Source: an uncultured Verrucomicrobiota bacterium
GTDB lineage: Bacteria; Verrucomicrobiota; Verrucomicrobiia; Verrucomicrobiales; Verrucomicrobiaceae
Direction: 5' to 3'
NCBI GenBank assembly: GCA_903838675.1
Contig: CAILZI010000121.1
Span: 23,160 to 87,159, forward strand
DNA length: 64,000 nucleotides
Part shown: positions 53,266 to 62,125 of the stretch, piece after piece
Position numbering within the stretch: the first letter of the stretch is position 1
Layout: the number at the start of each line of letters is the position of its first letter
The notes under the pieces: model-generated
The model's input: the letters and a program-made list of their open reading frames with translations, nothing else
The model's database searches: none
What the model was told of the DNA's origin: nothing
Translations under genes and position numbers: made by a program

Positions 53266-54378
53266 ATGGCCAGAGCACCCAAAGAAACCTCCGAAACTTC
53301 CGCAGCCAAACCCGACAAGCTCGCCGAAGCACGCGGCCGCAATCTCGATCTGGCCATCCAGCAAATTCAGAAAGACTACGGTGAAGGTGCCATCCTGCGC
53401 ATGGGCGGTGAAGGCGTGAAGTCTGACATCACCGTCATTCCCACCGGCAATCTGCTCATCGACCAGGCGCTCGGCACTGGCGGCTTCCCCCGTGGCCGCG
53501 TGGTGGAAATCTACGGCCCGGAATCCTCCGGTAAAACCACTCTCACCCTCACCGTCATCGCCCAGGCACAGAAGACTGGCGGTCTGGCAGCCTTCATCGA
53601 CGTTGAGCATGCACTCGATCCCGCCTACGCCCGCCGCCTTGGCGTCAAGATGGACGAACTCCTCGTCTCGCAGCCCAGCTCCGGTGAAGAAGCCCTGCGC
53701 ATCTGCGAAACGCTCGTCCGTTCAAACGCGCTCGACGTCATCGTCATCGACTCCGTGGCCGCGCTCGTCACCCGTCAGGAACTCGAGGGCGAAATCGGGG
53801 ACTCCACCGTCGGTGCGCAGGCCCGCCTCATGAGCGCCGCCCTGCGCAAGCTGACCGCCATCATCGCCAAAGCGCGCACCTGCTGCATCTTCACCAACCA
53901 GATTCGTGAAAAGATCGGTGTCATGTTCGGCAACCCCGAAACCACCCCTGGCGGCAAGGCCCTCAAATTCTACGCCAGCGTGCGCGTGGACATCCGCCGC
54001 ATCGGCGCCATCAAAACCACCGACGGCACCGTCACCGGCAACCGCACCAAGGTCAAAGTGGTGAAGAACAAGCTGGCCCCGCCTTACACCGAGGCCGAGT
54101 TCGACATCATGTACAACGAGGGCATCTCCAATGTCGGCTCGCTGCTCGATCTCGCGATGGATTATGAGATCCTGCAAAAGCGCGGCTCATGGATCAGCTA
54201 CAAAGGCACCCAGCTTGCCCAAGGGCGCGATGCCGCCAAGGAAGTCCTGCGCAACGATGCGACCGTCTATGCCGAAATCGAAGCCGCCGTGAAAGCCAAG
54301 CAGGCCGAGAAGTCCGCCGGTTCTGAGAAAGGCTCTGCCGCCAAAGGCGCTGCCTCTGATTCCGCCGACGAAGAATAA
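53266..54378 (+). CDS. recA: Recombinase A
   Basis: A 370-residue recombinase that forms filaments on single-stranded DNA, promotes strand exchange and triggers LexA cleavage. Walker [10 protein letters not shown] is at about residues 84-92. Walker B is in [13 protein letters not shown]. The L2 loop region is [18 protein letters not shown]. The last 30 or so residues are Lys/Ala/Ser-rich, then acidic, which is normal for RecA tails. Preceded by a LexA box. Confidence 0.98.
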   Translation: MARAPKETSETSAAKPDKLAEARGRNLDLAIQQIQKDYGEGAILRMGGEGVKSDITVIPTGNLLIDQALGTGGFPRGRVVEIYGPESSGKTTLTLTVIAQAQKTGGLAAFIDVEHALDPAYARRLGVKMDELLVSQPSSGEEALRICETLVRSNALDVIVIDSVAALVTRQELEGEIGDSTVGAQARLMSAALRKLTAIIAKARTCCIFTNQIREKIGVMFGNPETTPGGKALKFYASVRVDIRRIGAIKTTDGTVTGNRTKVKVVKNKLAPPYTEAEFDIMYNEGISNVGSLLDLAMDYEILQKRGSWISYKGTQLAQGRDAAKEVLRNDATVYAEIEAAVKAKQAEKSAGSEKGSAAKGAASDSADEE

Positions 54379-54483
54379 CCTGAGACGGACGTGGGGCGTG
54401 CAAGACCGCCCCGCGTTCGCCGCCTTCGTCGTTTGACTTTCCCCGCCCCGTGCGCCTCTTTTCGTAGTCATTCCGCGAATCGT

Positions 54484-54891
54484 ATGGCTAAACACGGCCA
54501 GCAACAGCAGGAAACCTCCGCAGGCGACGAACAATCGGTCTGCGGCGGCAGGCAAACTGTCGTCGAACTCTGCGAAATCACCTCCTGCGGTCTCGTGTTC
54601 TGGTCACGCCAGCGTTTTGACATGGGCGCTGAAGTCCAGGTGCGCATCAAACGTTCCACGCTGACGCCCGCAATGCTTGCCATGACGGTTTCAAATTCGA
54701 AGTGGGTCATGCTGAAATGCCTCGTGGTTGCCGGCTCTCCGCAGCGGCGCGCAGACGGTTCCTATGGCTTCAAAATCTCCCTGCTGGTGGTGCAGGCAGC
54801 TGACGACAGGACTCACTCGCTCAAGCTCCGGTCCAAGATGCGCTGGTTTGCACCGCCAGTGAGTGGTCTCCAACGCTTCGGATTGAACTGA
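54484..54891 (+). CDS. Small PilZ-like protein
   Basis: A 135-residue protein from ATG 54484. The fold suggests a degenerate PilZ domain: VVELCEITSCGLVFWS, then MGAEVQVRIK, and a final beta strand GFKISLLVV, in the places of the D-x-S-x-x-G and later strands. The c-di-GMP-binding RxxxR motif at the start of a PilZ domain is missing or unclear, so binding is doubtful. It is convergent with rppH, six bases apart. Confidence 0.6.
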   Translation: MAKHGQQQQETSAGDEQSVCGGRQTVVELCEITSCGLVFWSRQRFDMGAEVQVRIKRSTLTPAMLAMTVSNSKWVMLKCLVVAGSPQRRADGSYGFKISLLVVQAADDRTHSLKLRSKMRWFAPPVSGLQRFGLN

Positions 54892-54897
54892 ACGTCC

Positions 54898-55368
54898 TCA
54901 GGCAAATTCGATGCCAAAGAAGTCCAGCATCACCTGCCGATAGACGTGGCGTTTGAATTTTGGCACCCAGTCCATCTGAAAGTCCGACGGCTTGATCCAT
55001 CTGAATCCCGCGAACTCGCGATGCGTGGCATCCAGATTGAAATCGGTGTCCGCGCCCATGAAGCGGCACAGGAAATAAGTCTGTTCCTGACCGCCATAGA
55101 TGCCGTATTTAAGCCGCCCTTTGGAGAACGCATACCGGTAGCCGTCCCGCCGCTGCAGGATCAGCAGCAGCTCGCGCTTCACGCCAATCTCCTCCTCCAG
55201 TTCGCGAAAGAGCGCCGTTTCCGCATCCTCGCCTTCATCAATACCGCCTTGGGGAAACTGCCATGCGCCTTTGATGTTGATGCGCTCCGCCACAAAGATG
55301 TCGCCGTTCTCCCGCTGCAAAATCGCAGCGACATTCGGGCGGTAAACGATAGCTTCGGCGGGAATCAT
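54898..55368 (-). CDS. rppH: RNA pyrophosphohydrolase (Nudix)
   Basis: A 156-residue Nudix hydrolase. The box GGIDEGEDAETALFRELEEE (41-60) continues IG and matches G-x5-E-x7-REUxEE. ERINIKGAWQFPQ and the later VPKFKRHVYRQV resemble RppH, which removes pyrophosphate from mRNA 5' ends. The start overlaps the stop of the NlpC/P60-like gene by four bases, so the two are coupled. Confidence 0.92.
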   Translation of the reverse strand: MIPAEAIVYRPNVAAILQRENGDIFVAERINIKGAWQFPQGGIDEGEDAETALFRELEEEIGVKRELLLILQRRDGYRYAFSKGRLKYGIYGGQEQTYFLCRFMGADTDFNLDATHREFAGFRWIKPSDFQMDWVPKFKRHVYRQVMLDFFGIEFA

Positions 55369-55889
55369 AAGCCGGATGGATGGCGCATGGTGTAGCCTTT
55401 GCTGGGCCGTGAGCGGCTGCTCCAGCGCGGTCCGTCGCTGTCGGCATCGCTGTAGCCCGTGTCAAGCCGCAGCCCTGCCACCTCCATAAAGACATGCCCC
55501 TTGCGGGCATAGACGGTGATCCACTTCCCGTGGCCGCTGCTCCCAAAGCTGCGAAAGGCCCCGGACACTGTAGGTTTATCCAGCTTGCCAGCGGCATGCA
55601 GCACGTAGGAGGCCGTGCCGGAGCAGTCATAGGCGCTGTCCTCAAAGTGTTTGTGACCACCGCCTCTGCGATAGGGCATGGTACAGATGCGATTGCCGGC
55701 AGAGATGGCCCGCAGCACGGCCGCAGGTGCATTGGCCGGTGGCACGGCCCTGCCGCCGATGAGGACCGCCGTCTTGCCCGGGGCATACTTGTACTCCCAG
55801 CGCGCTCCAGCGCTGGAGCCGCACTGGCAGAGAAGTACACAAAGTGGCAGGGGCATTAAAAGTAAAAGAAAGCGCATCATCCATGCCAT
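55365..55889 (-). CDS. NlpC/P60-like peptidase, lipoprotein-like
   Basis: A 174-residue protein from ATG 55889. The N-terminus MAWMMRFLLLLMPLPL leads to two Cys residues in LLCQCGSS, so a lipoprotein anchor is possible, though the lipobox is poor. The peptidase core has catalytic Cys in AYDCSGTASYVL and His in GHVFMEVAGLRLDTG. It would cut peptidoglycan stem peptides. The stop overlaps the rppH start by four bases. Confidence 0.8.
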   Translation of the reverse strand: MAWMMRFLLLLMPLPLCVLLCQCGSSAGARWEYKYAPGKTAVLIGGRAVPPANAPAAVLRAISAGNRICTMPYRRGGGHKHFEDSAYDCSGTASYVLHAAGKLDKPTVSGAFRSFGSSGHGKWITVYARKGHVFMEVAGLRLDTGYSDADSDGPRWSSRSRPSKGYTMRHPSGL

Positions 55890-55969
55890 CGTATTCGGCC
55901 CGGTCGAAATGACAAGGCACGCAACACTGCCTTGCCTTGTTTTCAAAAACCCGCCAGAATCCGCCCCTC

Positions 55970-56908
55970 ATGATCAAAAAACTTGCCGCTCCCTTGATGC
56001 TGGCCGCCGCTGCCTGCGTCGTGGCCTTTTCCGCCCCCGCCCCCAAGCACAAGATTCTCTTCTTCACGAAGTCGAGCGGCTTTGAGCACAGCGTCATCTC
56101 CTGGAAAAAAGGCCAGCCAAGCTGGGCCGAGAAGGTGCTGCTGGAACTCGGCGCCAAGAACGGCTGGGAGTTCGAATTCTCCAAGGACGGCTCCAAGTTC
56201 AGCAAGGACTACCTGGCGCAATTCGACGCCGTGTTCTTCTACACCACGGGCGACCTTTGCAGCGAAGGCACCGACAAGCAGCCGCCCATGACGAAGGAAG
56301 GCAAGCAGGCGCTGTTTGACTATGTGAAGAGCGGCAAGGGCTTCATCGGTACGCATTCCGCCAGCGACACCTTCCACACCGACAACGAATCGCAGAAGGG
56401 CCCTGAGCGTTACCTGAACCACGGTGAAAAGGCGGATGCGTATGTGCACTTCCTCGGTGCCGAGTTCATCAAGCACGGAAAGCAGCAGGACGCCAAGAAC
56501 ACCGTCACCGACGCCAAGTTCCCCGGCTTCGAAAAAGTCGGCGCAACCTACGGCTTCATGGAAGAGTGGTACTCTCTCAAGGATTTCAATTCCGACATCC
56601 ACGTGCTCAGCGTGATCGACGCCCCAGCCATGGAAGGCAAAGAGTATGAGCGCCCTGCCTACCCGAGCACCTGGGCACGCAAGGAAGGTGCCGGCCGCGT
56701 GTGGTACACCGCCATGGGCCACCGCGAAGACGTCTGGACCAATCCCACCTTCCAGGAAATCCTCATCGGTGGTGTGAAGTGGGCGCTGGGTGATGTCCAG
56801 GCCGACGTTCCCGCCAATCTCAAGGAGACTGCTCCAGGAGCGATGACCAATCCTCCTTACGTCGCCCCGCCGCCGCCGAAGCCTGCGAAGACGGACGCTA
56901 CCAAGTAG
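55970..56908 (+). CDS. Secreted ThuA-domain protein
   Basis: A 312-residue protein from ATG 55970, with signal peptide KKLAAPLMLAAAACVVAFSA. The ThuA fold (a class-I glutamine-amidotransferase-like fold used in trehalose utilisation) has ILFFTKSSGFEHS, FDAVFFYTTGDL, GKGFIGTHSASDTFH, GRVWYTAMGHREDVW. It lacks the glutaminase Cys. Verrucomicrobial and planctomycete genomes hold many secreted ThuA proteins in sugar-degradation loci. The C-terminal Pro/Lys tail is low complexity. Confidence 0.92.
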   Translation: MIKKLAAPLMLAAAACVVAFSAPAPKHKILFFTKSSGFEHSVISWKKGQPSWAEKVLLELGAKNGWEFEFSKDGSKFSKDYLAQFDAVFFYTTGDLCSEGTDKQPPMTKEGKQALFDYVKSGKGFIGTHSASDTFHTDNESQKGPERYLNHGEKADAYVHFLGAEFIKHGKQQDAKNTVTDAKFPGFEKVGATYGFMEEWYSLKDFNSDIHVLSVIDAPAMEGKEYERPAYPSTWARKEGAGRVWYTAMGHREDVWTNPTFQEILIGGVKWALGDVQADVPANLKETAPGAMTNPPYVAPPPPKPAKTDATK

Positions 56909-56977
56909 TCCAGTTGCGCTGCAACTGGTCCCTCCTCTTTCATTCAACATACCTCCAGTTGCAGCCCAACTGGACTA
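56906..56977. repeat. 23-bp inverted repeat between ThuA and cstA genes
   Basis: The left arm spans 56906-56928 and the right arm 56955-56977; they are inverted copies with one mismatch. Each arm holds its own hairpin (CCAGTTGC-GCT-GCAACTGG on the left). The left arm begins with the ThuA stop codon TAG. The right arm ends 12 bases before cstA. A stem this long may act as a terminator or attenuator. Confidence 0.85.
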
Positions 56978-56989
56978 CTTTCACAAACC

Positions 56990-59032
56990 ATGCCCAAGCC
57001 CCTTCAAGTCCTCATCTGGATCGCCGTCTCCCTGCTCGGAGCCGGTGCTGTCGCCTTCTCCGCATTGCACAAAGGTGAAACCATCAATGCGCTGTGGCTG
57101 GTCGTGGCGGGTTTGTGTTCGTTCGCGGTCGCGTATCGCTTTTACAGCAAGTGGCTCATCACCAAGGTGCTCGTGCTGGACAAGCATCGCGCTCCGCCTT
57201 CGGTGACGCACAAGGACGGCAAGGACTTCGTGCCGACGAACAAGTGGGTGGTCTTCGGCCATCACTTCGCAGCCATCGCAGGTCCGGGACCGCTCGTGGG
57301 CCCGGTGCTTGCCGCGCAGTTTGGTTATCTGCCCGGCATGCTGTGGATCCTGATCGGTGCCACGCTCGGCGGTGGTGTGCATGATGCCATCGTGATGTTT
57401 GCCTCCATCCGCCGCGGCGGCAAATCGGTGGGGCAGATGCTCAAGGAAGAGGTCAATCCCGTGGTCGGTTTCGTCGCCATGGTTTCCGTGCTCGCGATCA
57501 TGACCATCCTGCTGGCCGTGCTCGGCCTAGTGGTGGTGAAGGCGCTCGCGGAGAGCCCCTGGGGCCTGTTCACCATCGTCATGACGATCCCGCTGGCCTT
57601 CATCATGGGCTTTGGCCACACGATCTTCGGCGTCAGCGTTCGCAACATCACCATCTTCGGCATCGTGGGCCTGCTCGTCAGTGTGTGGGCGGGCAGCAAT
57701 CTCAAGGCCTGGGGCATTGAGCACTTCTTTGACTACAAGGGTGAGACCATCGCCTGGTCCATCATGATCTACGGCTTCGCGGCTTCCGTGCTGCCGGTGT
57801 GGATGCTCCTCGCGCCGCGTGACTATTTGAGCACCTTTATGAAGATCGGCACCGTGGCGGTGCTGGCCGTCGTGGTGATCTGGGTGGCCCCCGATTTGCA
57901 GATGCCCAAGCTCACGAAGTTCGTGGACGGCACCGGCCTCGTCTTCCTCGGCAGCGTGTTTCCGTTTGTCTTCATCACCATCGCCTGCGGTGCCATCTCG
58001 GGCTTCCACGCGCTCATCTCTTCAGGCACCACGCCGAAGCTGCTCGACAATGAGGCGGACATCCGCAGCGTCGCCTATGGTGCGATGATCACTGAGATGC
58101 TCGTCGCCCTCATGGCCCTCGTGGCCGCCTGCGCGCTGCAGCCCGGCGAATACTTTGCCATCAATGCGGGCATCAACAAGACGATGGCCCCCACTGAAGT
58201 CGTCGGTGTCATCTCCAATGCCGGATTCCCCGTCACCGTTGCAGGCATGGACAAACTGGCCGCCGACATCGGTGAGAAGACCATGTTTGGCCGCGTGGGT
58301 GGAGCACCCACTTTTGCCGTCGGCATGGCCCAGATGTTTGCCCGTGCCTTTGGCCCGGCATGGATGTCCTTCTGGTATCACTTCGCCATCATGTTTGAGG
58401 CGCTGTTCATTCTGACCACCATCGACGCGGGCACGCGCGTGGGCCGCTTCATCCTGCAGGATTTCCTCGGCGGCATCTGGAAGCCGCTGGGAAATACGCG
58501 CAGCCTCCCCGCCAACGTCTTCGCCAGCGCGCTGCTCGTCGCAGCCTGGGGTTATTTCCTTTATCAAGGTGTGGTCGATCCTCTCGGCGGCATCAACACC
58601 CTCTGGCCGCTGTTTGGCATCGCGAACCAGCTCCTCGCCGTGATCGCCTTCTGCCTCGGCACCACCATCCTCATCAAGATGGGCAAGGCGCGCTACCTCC
58701 TCGTCACGGTGATCCCTCTGGTCTTCCTCATGAGCGCCACCTTCGCCGCCGGCTACATCAAGCTCTTCGACAAAGATCCGCGCATGGGCTTCATTTCCGG
58801 CGCAAGAATGTATGGTGACAAACTCGCCAAAGGCGGCACGCCCGTGGAAATGAAGACCTGGACCGCGCAGCAGTTCAACTTCAACGTGGACACCTTCGTC
58901 ACCGCCTTCTTCCTCCTCGCCGTCGCCGTCATCTTCCTCGGCTGCCTGCGCGAATGGATCAAGCTCCTGAGTGGCTCGAAGAAAGTGGTGCTCAATGAGG
59001 AGCCGTACGTGGCGCTGCCGGAGGGGGCGTGA
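56990..59032 (+). CDS. cstA: Carbon starvation protein CstA (peptide/pyruvate transporter family)
   Basis: A 680-residue integral membrane protein with about 16 hydrophobic segments. FGHHFAAIAGPGPLVGPVLAAQFGYLPG is the family core (about 85-110), with LGGGVHDAIVMFASIRRGG following. GTTPKLLDNE and FEALFILTTIDAGTRVGRF are also conserved. It takes up peptides or pyruvate during carbon limitation in other bacteria. The small partner YbdD/KdgX-like gene usually found next to it is not seen here. Confidence 0.96.
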   Translation: MPKPLQVLIWIAVSLLGAGAVAFSALHKGETINALWLVVAGLCSFAVAYRFYSKWLITKVLVLDKHRAPPSVTHKDGKDFVPTNKWVVFGHHFAAIAGPGPLVGPVLAAQFGYLPGMLWILIGATLGGGVHDAIVMFASIRRGGKSVGQMLKEEVNPVVGFVAMVSVLAIMTILLAVLGLVVVKALAESPWGLFTIVMTIPLAFIMGFGHTIFGVSVRNITIFGIVGLLVSVWAGSNLKAWGIEHFFDYKGETIAWSIMIYGFAASVLPVWMLLAPRDYLSTFMKIGTVAVLAVVVIWVAPDLQMPKLTKFVDGTGLVFLGSVFPFVFITIACGAISGFHALISSGTTPKLLDNEADIRSVAYGAMITEMLVALMALVAACALQPGEYFAINAGINKTMAPTEVVGVISNAGFPVTVAGMDKLAADIGEKTMFGRVGGAPTFAVGMAQMFARAFGPAWMSFWYHFAIMFEALFILTTIDAGTRVGRFILQDFLGGIWKPLGNTRSLPANVFASALLVAAWGYFLYQGVVDPLGGINTLWPLFGIANQLLAVIAFCLGTTILIKMGKARYLLVTVIPLVFLMSATFAAGYIKLFDKDPRMGFISGARMYGDKLAKGGTPVEMKTWTAQQFNFNVDTFVTAFFLLAVAVIFLGCLREWIKLLSGSKKVVLNEEPYVALPEGA

Positions 59033-59085
59033 TGTGGAACGAGCCTCCAAGCCCGTTCATCCGCGCTCGCAAAACATGGCTCTGC

Positions 59086-59532
59086 TCATCGGGTATGGAT
59101 AAGCTGGCCCCATTTTTTGTGCGCTTCAGCAGAGATCGCGTTTCGCATGTCGGGATCACTGGCTTCGAAGTAACGACGAGTTGTAGCAATCACCCGTTCC
59201 TTTTCTTGCTCTCCCGCCATCTGGTAATATTCCCAAAATAGAAAGCGCAGTCTATAGCGGCCTGGCAGGGGACCCTGGCGGTAGGCTTGGAATCCAAGAA
59301 TACTGTTTCCTTCCAACCACCAAACTGGTGAATGCGCACCCGCCTCAACCTTTTCAGTAAGCCATCGCGTCATCTCGGAGGGCGTTTCAACTACATACGG
59401 GCTGATGCGCATTAAGGCCCAGGTCAGGCAAGTTCGCCGTGCGGCTGTGTAATCTTCCACCTGCGTTCGTGTGCCGAGAGGCAAGAGCACTACGAGCGCG
59501 AAGAAAATGACAAGCCTCCTGCGTGCAAACAT
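59086..59532 (-). CDS. Small secreted or anchored protein of unknown function
   Basis: A 148-residue protein. The N-terminus MFARRRLVIFFALVVLLPLG is a signal or anchor. The rest is soluble, with Trp/Arg/Tyr-rich segments (SPVWWLEGNSILGFQAYRQ, RYRLRFLFWEYYQMAG). No family was recognised. It is convergent with cstA and lies downstream of the toxin-antitoxin pair on the same strand. Base composition is less GC-rich than in cstA. Confidence 0.6.
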   Translation of the reverse strand: MFARRRLVIFFALVVLLPLGTRTQVEDYTAARRTCLTWALMRISPYVVETPSEMTRWLTEKVEAGAHSPVWWLEGNSILGFQAYRQGPLPGRYRLRFLFWEYYQMAGEQEKERVIATTRRYFEASDPDMRNAISAEAHKKWGQLIHTR

Positions 59533-59653
59533 AACTCAATTTTGACGATTAACCTTTTCCGAACAAGCACATTCGATGTACCGCACATGCATAAGCGCTG
59601 ATACGGTTCGGCGGGGCACGTTCAGGCAACAGGGTAGCTTCTGCGTTAGAAAC

Positions 59654-59959
59654 TCATTTCATCATCACCTGCAGATCGCGTGAGCCGTGAAGCACCCGCC
59701 AGATTTGCAGGCGGTCATTTCCCGTTCGGTAAAAAATAAGATAGTTGCGGAAGCCTTGCACCCGCCAGGATCGAAGACCTGCATGGGCGAACTCAGGCCT
59801 CGCACGACCAATCATGTGGTTCTCCGCCAGGAACTCGAAGGAATCGTAGGCGGCCTCCAGAAAGCGGCGGGCGACTTCCTCGTCATCCTTACGGATGTAA
59901 CGATAGATGGCCTGCAAATCGCAGAACACATACTCGCTCTCATCGTATTTCACCGACAT
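59654..59959 (-). CDS. RelE/ParE-family toxin
   Basis: A 101-residue protein of the ParE/RelE fold: DLQAIYRYIRKDDEEVARRFLEAAYD is the N-terminal helical hairpin, GLRSWRVQGFRNYLIFYRTGND the central sheet and IWRVLHGSRDL the C-terminal strand with the conserved VLHGSRDL. ParE toxins poison DNA gyrase; RelE toxins cut mRNA. It overlaps the antitoxin stop by one base (TGATG). Confidence 0.92.
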   Translation of the reverse strand: MSVKYDESEYVFCDLQAIYRYIRKDDEEVARRFLEAAYDSFEFLAENHMIGRARPEFAHAGLRSWRVQGFRNYLIFYRTGNDRLQIWRVLHGSRDLQVMMK

Positions 59960-60180
59960 CAGGCTGCGGCGATGATGCGTTGGATATTTGATCGATCCCC
60001 AGGGATGAAACGCCCGGCGGCGGCTTCATCGAGTCGCGTTTGAATGTTTGGCGGCGTCTCAGACTCTTCGCTCATCCAGCGTAAAAACGCCTGACGAGCG
60101 ACTTCATCGGCGTCTTTATACCCCTGCGCCACTTGGCGCTGAATGAAGGCTTCAATGGGCCCGGTGAGTGTGAGTTCCAT
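59959..60180 (-). CDS. ParD-like antitoxin
   Basis: A 73-residue protein from ATG 60180. The N-terminal MELTLTGPIEAFIQRQVAQG is a ribbon-helix-helix type start, followed by YKDADEVARQAFLRWM. The C-terminal tail would bind the toxin. It precedes the toxin gene with one-base overlap, the standard antitoxin-toxin order. Confidence 0.85.
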   Translation of the reverse strand: MELTLTGPIEAFIQRQVAQGYKDADEVARQAFLRWMSEESETPPNIQTRLDEAAAGRFIPGDRSNIQRIIAAA

Positions 60181-60253
60181 GGCGCAATTGTTTAGGACCA
60201 CGAGAACGATGTCAAGCGTCACTGAAGCCGCAAACTGCGTGTTTTTTGATCGT

Positions 60254-60282
60254 CAGGCGCTTCAGCCTGCGTATGAAGCGCC
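60254..60282. repeat. Inverted repeat over the start of the PQQ-like gene
   Basis: GGCGCTTC (60256-60263) and GAAGCGCC (60275-60282) form an 8-bp stem; CAGGC and GCCTG (60254-60258, 60265-60269) form an alternative hairpin. The possible start ATG 60273 is inside. The 12-mer TGAAGCGCCACA is shared with 50277-50288. Confidence 0.6.
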
Positions 60283-61562
60283 ACATGATTTCCAAAAACG
60301 CTCTCCTCTCCGCCGCTGGTCTTGCGCTGGCGATCACTTCATCCGCCGCCCCAACCGCGCCCACCGTCCCAAGCTGGCCGGAATTCCGTGGCGCGGGTGC
60401 TCAGGGGCACTCGGCCGCCACGAAGCTGCCGCTGACGTGGAGCCCCACCTCGCACATCGCGTGGAAGGCACCCATTGCAGGCATTGGCTGGTCTTCGCCG
60501 GTGGTGGCGGGGACGCGCATCTTTCTGACTTCGGCGGTCTCGCTCAGCGGCACGGAGGAGGCCACGGCGGACCGGTCGCTGCGGGTGATCTCACTCGATG
60601 CCACCAACGGCAAGCCCGTGTGGGACGTGGAACTGTTTCAGGTGAAGTCGCCACGTGCTCACCGCAAAAACAGCCACGCCAGCCCGACGCCGATCTATGA
60701 AGACAAGAAGCTCTACGTCCACTTCGGCCACCTCGGCACGGCCTGCCTGGACGCCCTGACGGGCAAGACGCTCTGGAGCACGCAGGAGTTTGCGTATTCG
60801 CCGGTGCATGGCAATGGCAGCAGCCCCGTGCTGTTTGAAGACCTGCTCATCTTCAATGCCGACGCCGAGACGGAGCCCAAGGTCATCGCGCTCGACAAGA
60901 CCACCGGCAAGATGCGCTGGACCTTCGCCCGCCAGTCCGAGGCCAAAAAGAAATTCTCCTTCTGCACTCCGCTCATCATCGACGTGAACGGCCAGAAGCA
61001 GCTCATCACCCCCGGCAGCGGCGTGGTGAACGCACTCAACCCCAAGGACGGCACCGAAATCTGGCACTTCAATTACGACCAGGGCTACTCCGTTGTCCCG
61101 CGCCCGGTCTATGCCCATGGCATGCTCTACCTCTCCAGCGGCTACGACAAGCCCGTGCTCTACGCCATCAAAGTGGACGAAGCCTCCAAAGGCGATGTCA
61201 CCGCCACCCACCTCGGCTGGACCATTGACAAAGCGGCGCCGCACAACCCCAGCATGGCCGTCATCGGTGATGAACTGTACTTTGTGGCCGACAACGGCAT
61301 CCTCTCCTGCGTCGATGCCAAAACCGGCACCGTCCACTACTCCGAGCGCTGCACCGGCCCCATCTCCGCCTCCCTCCTCGCCGCCGACGGCAAGCTCTAC
61401 CTGCAGGACGAAAAAGGCCTCGGGGTCGTCGTGAAGCCCGGTAAGAGCTTCAGCATCCTCGCCAAGAACGATCTCGGCGAGCACAGCCTGGCCTCGTATG
61501 CGGTGATTGGATCGGATCTCTTGATTCGGACCGAGGGGAATTTGTATCGGATTAAGAAGTAA
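60273..61562 (+). CDS. Secreted PQQ-like beta-propeller repeat protein
   Basis: A 429-residue protein from ATG 60273; ATG 60285 is an equal alternative. Signal peptide at about residues 8-25 (NALLSAAGLALAITSSAA). PQQ-like propeller blades repeat as SSPVVAGTRIFLTSAVS, LYVHFGHLGTACLDALTGKT, IIDVNGQKQLITPGSG, ALNPKDGTEIWHF and DGKLYLQDEKG. Tryptophan-docking motifs are weak, so PQQ binding is doubtful; this family in planctomycetes and verrucomicrobia is often called outer-membrane-protein-assembly BamB-like or PQQ-binding-like. Confidence 0.9.
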   Translation: MKRHMISKNALLSAAGLALAITSSAAPTAPTVPSWPEFRGAGAQGHSAATKLPLTWSPTSHIAWKAPIAGIGWSSPVVAGTRIFLTSAVSLSGTEEATADRSLRVISLDATNGKPVWDVELFQVKSPRAHRKNSHASPTPIYEDKKLYVHFGHLGTACLDALTGKTLWSTQEFAYSPVHGNGSSPVLFEDLLIFNADAETEPKVIALDKTTGKMRWTFARQSEAKKKFSFCTPLIIDVNGQKQLITPGSGVVNALNPKDGTEIWHFNYDQGYSVVPRPVYAHGMLYLSSGYDKPVLYAIKVDEASKGDVTATHLGWTIDKAAPHNPSMAVIGDELYFVADNGILSCVDAKTGTVHYSERCTGPISASLLAADGKLYLQDEKGLGVVVKPGKSFSILAKNDLGEHSLASYAVIGSDLLIRTEGNLYRIKK

Positions 61563-61576
61563 TCGAAGTACTCCAC

Positions 61577-61606
61577 TTGGGTGCAAAGAGGCCCCTACGT
61601 TATAAT
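61577..61606 (+). promoter_or_regulatory. Possible sigma-70 promoter
   Basis: TTGGGT at 61577-61582 and a perfect TATAAT at 61601-61606, 18 bases apart, 37 bases before the ATG of the first small membrane protein. It fits a housekeeping promoter for the small-gene cluster that follows. Confidence 0.6.
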
Positions 61607-61642
61607 GGTGAGCCACATGCCCACCGCCATCTTCCTGCTGTC

Positions 61643-61909
61643 ATGCTCGAAGAACTGATCGGCCACCTCATCGTCTTTGCTGTCCGCGTGGTGGACGGCA
61701 TTCTGGGGCTGTTTGGAGTGCTGCATGCAGGTTCGCGGACGTTGGTGGAAAACTCACGCGTGGGGGAATCGCCGATGGAGGCGGAGTCGCGACGGTGGTG
61801 GGATCGGCTCGACAACCGCTGGTTCTGGCTCAGCCTGCTGCTCCTGGGGATCGCGGCGGCGCTCGGGGTGCGTGGTGGTGAAATGCATAATTGCCGAGCA
61901 AGAAACTGA
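61643..61909 (+). CDS. Small membrane protein A
   Basis: An 88-residue protein from ATG 61643. A hydrophobic N-terminal segment (LIGHLIVFAVRVVDGILGLFG, about residues 5-24), a polar middle with ENSRVGESPMEAESRRWW, then a transmembrane helix (WFWLSLLLLGIAAALGV, about 60-76). It is clearly paralogous to the protein encoded six bases downstream, sharing ENS-x-x-GES-x-x-x-x-ESRR-aromatic. Function unknown. It is preceded by a possible promoter. Confidence 0.7.
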   Translation: MLEELIGHLIVFAVRVVDGILGLFGVLHAGSRTLVENSRVGESPMEAESRRWWDRLDNRWFWLSLLLLGIAAALGVRGGEMHNCRARN

Positions 61910-61914
61910 CCGCC

Positions 61915-62109
61915 ATGTCCGAAATTTTGAAGCTCCTCTTTAAGTTCCTGTTGAGCGCGTGGAGCGCTGAAAAGTCTGTGTCGGAGAATTCGATTCTCGG
62001 TGAGTCCCGCTTTGACCGCGAGTCTCGAAGATTCTGGGGCATCTTCATCCTGATTTGCCTCATCCTGCTTCTGCTTGCAGACGCGGGCGTCTTTTCTTGG
62101 AGGTGGTAG
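61915..62109 (+). CDS. Small membrane protein B, paralog of A
   Basis: A 64-residue protein from ATG 61915. It has a hydrophobic N-terminal stretch (ILKLLFKFLLSAW), the polar motif SENSILGESRFDRESRRFWG shared with protein A, and a C-terminal transmembrane helix (FILICLILLLLADAGVF). It begins six bases after gene A, in the same transcription unit. Function unknown. An unusual Lys-repeat ORF follows 22 bases later. Confidence 0.7.
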   Translation: MSEILKLLFKFLLSAWSAEKSVSENSILGESRFDRESRRFWGIFILICLILLLLADAGVFSWRW

Positions 62110-62125
62110 AACCAAACGACCTGCC

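Noticed and set aside
54396..54420. GGGGCG/CGCCCC hairpin after recA as a terminator
   Set aside because: The stem is short and no T-run follows.
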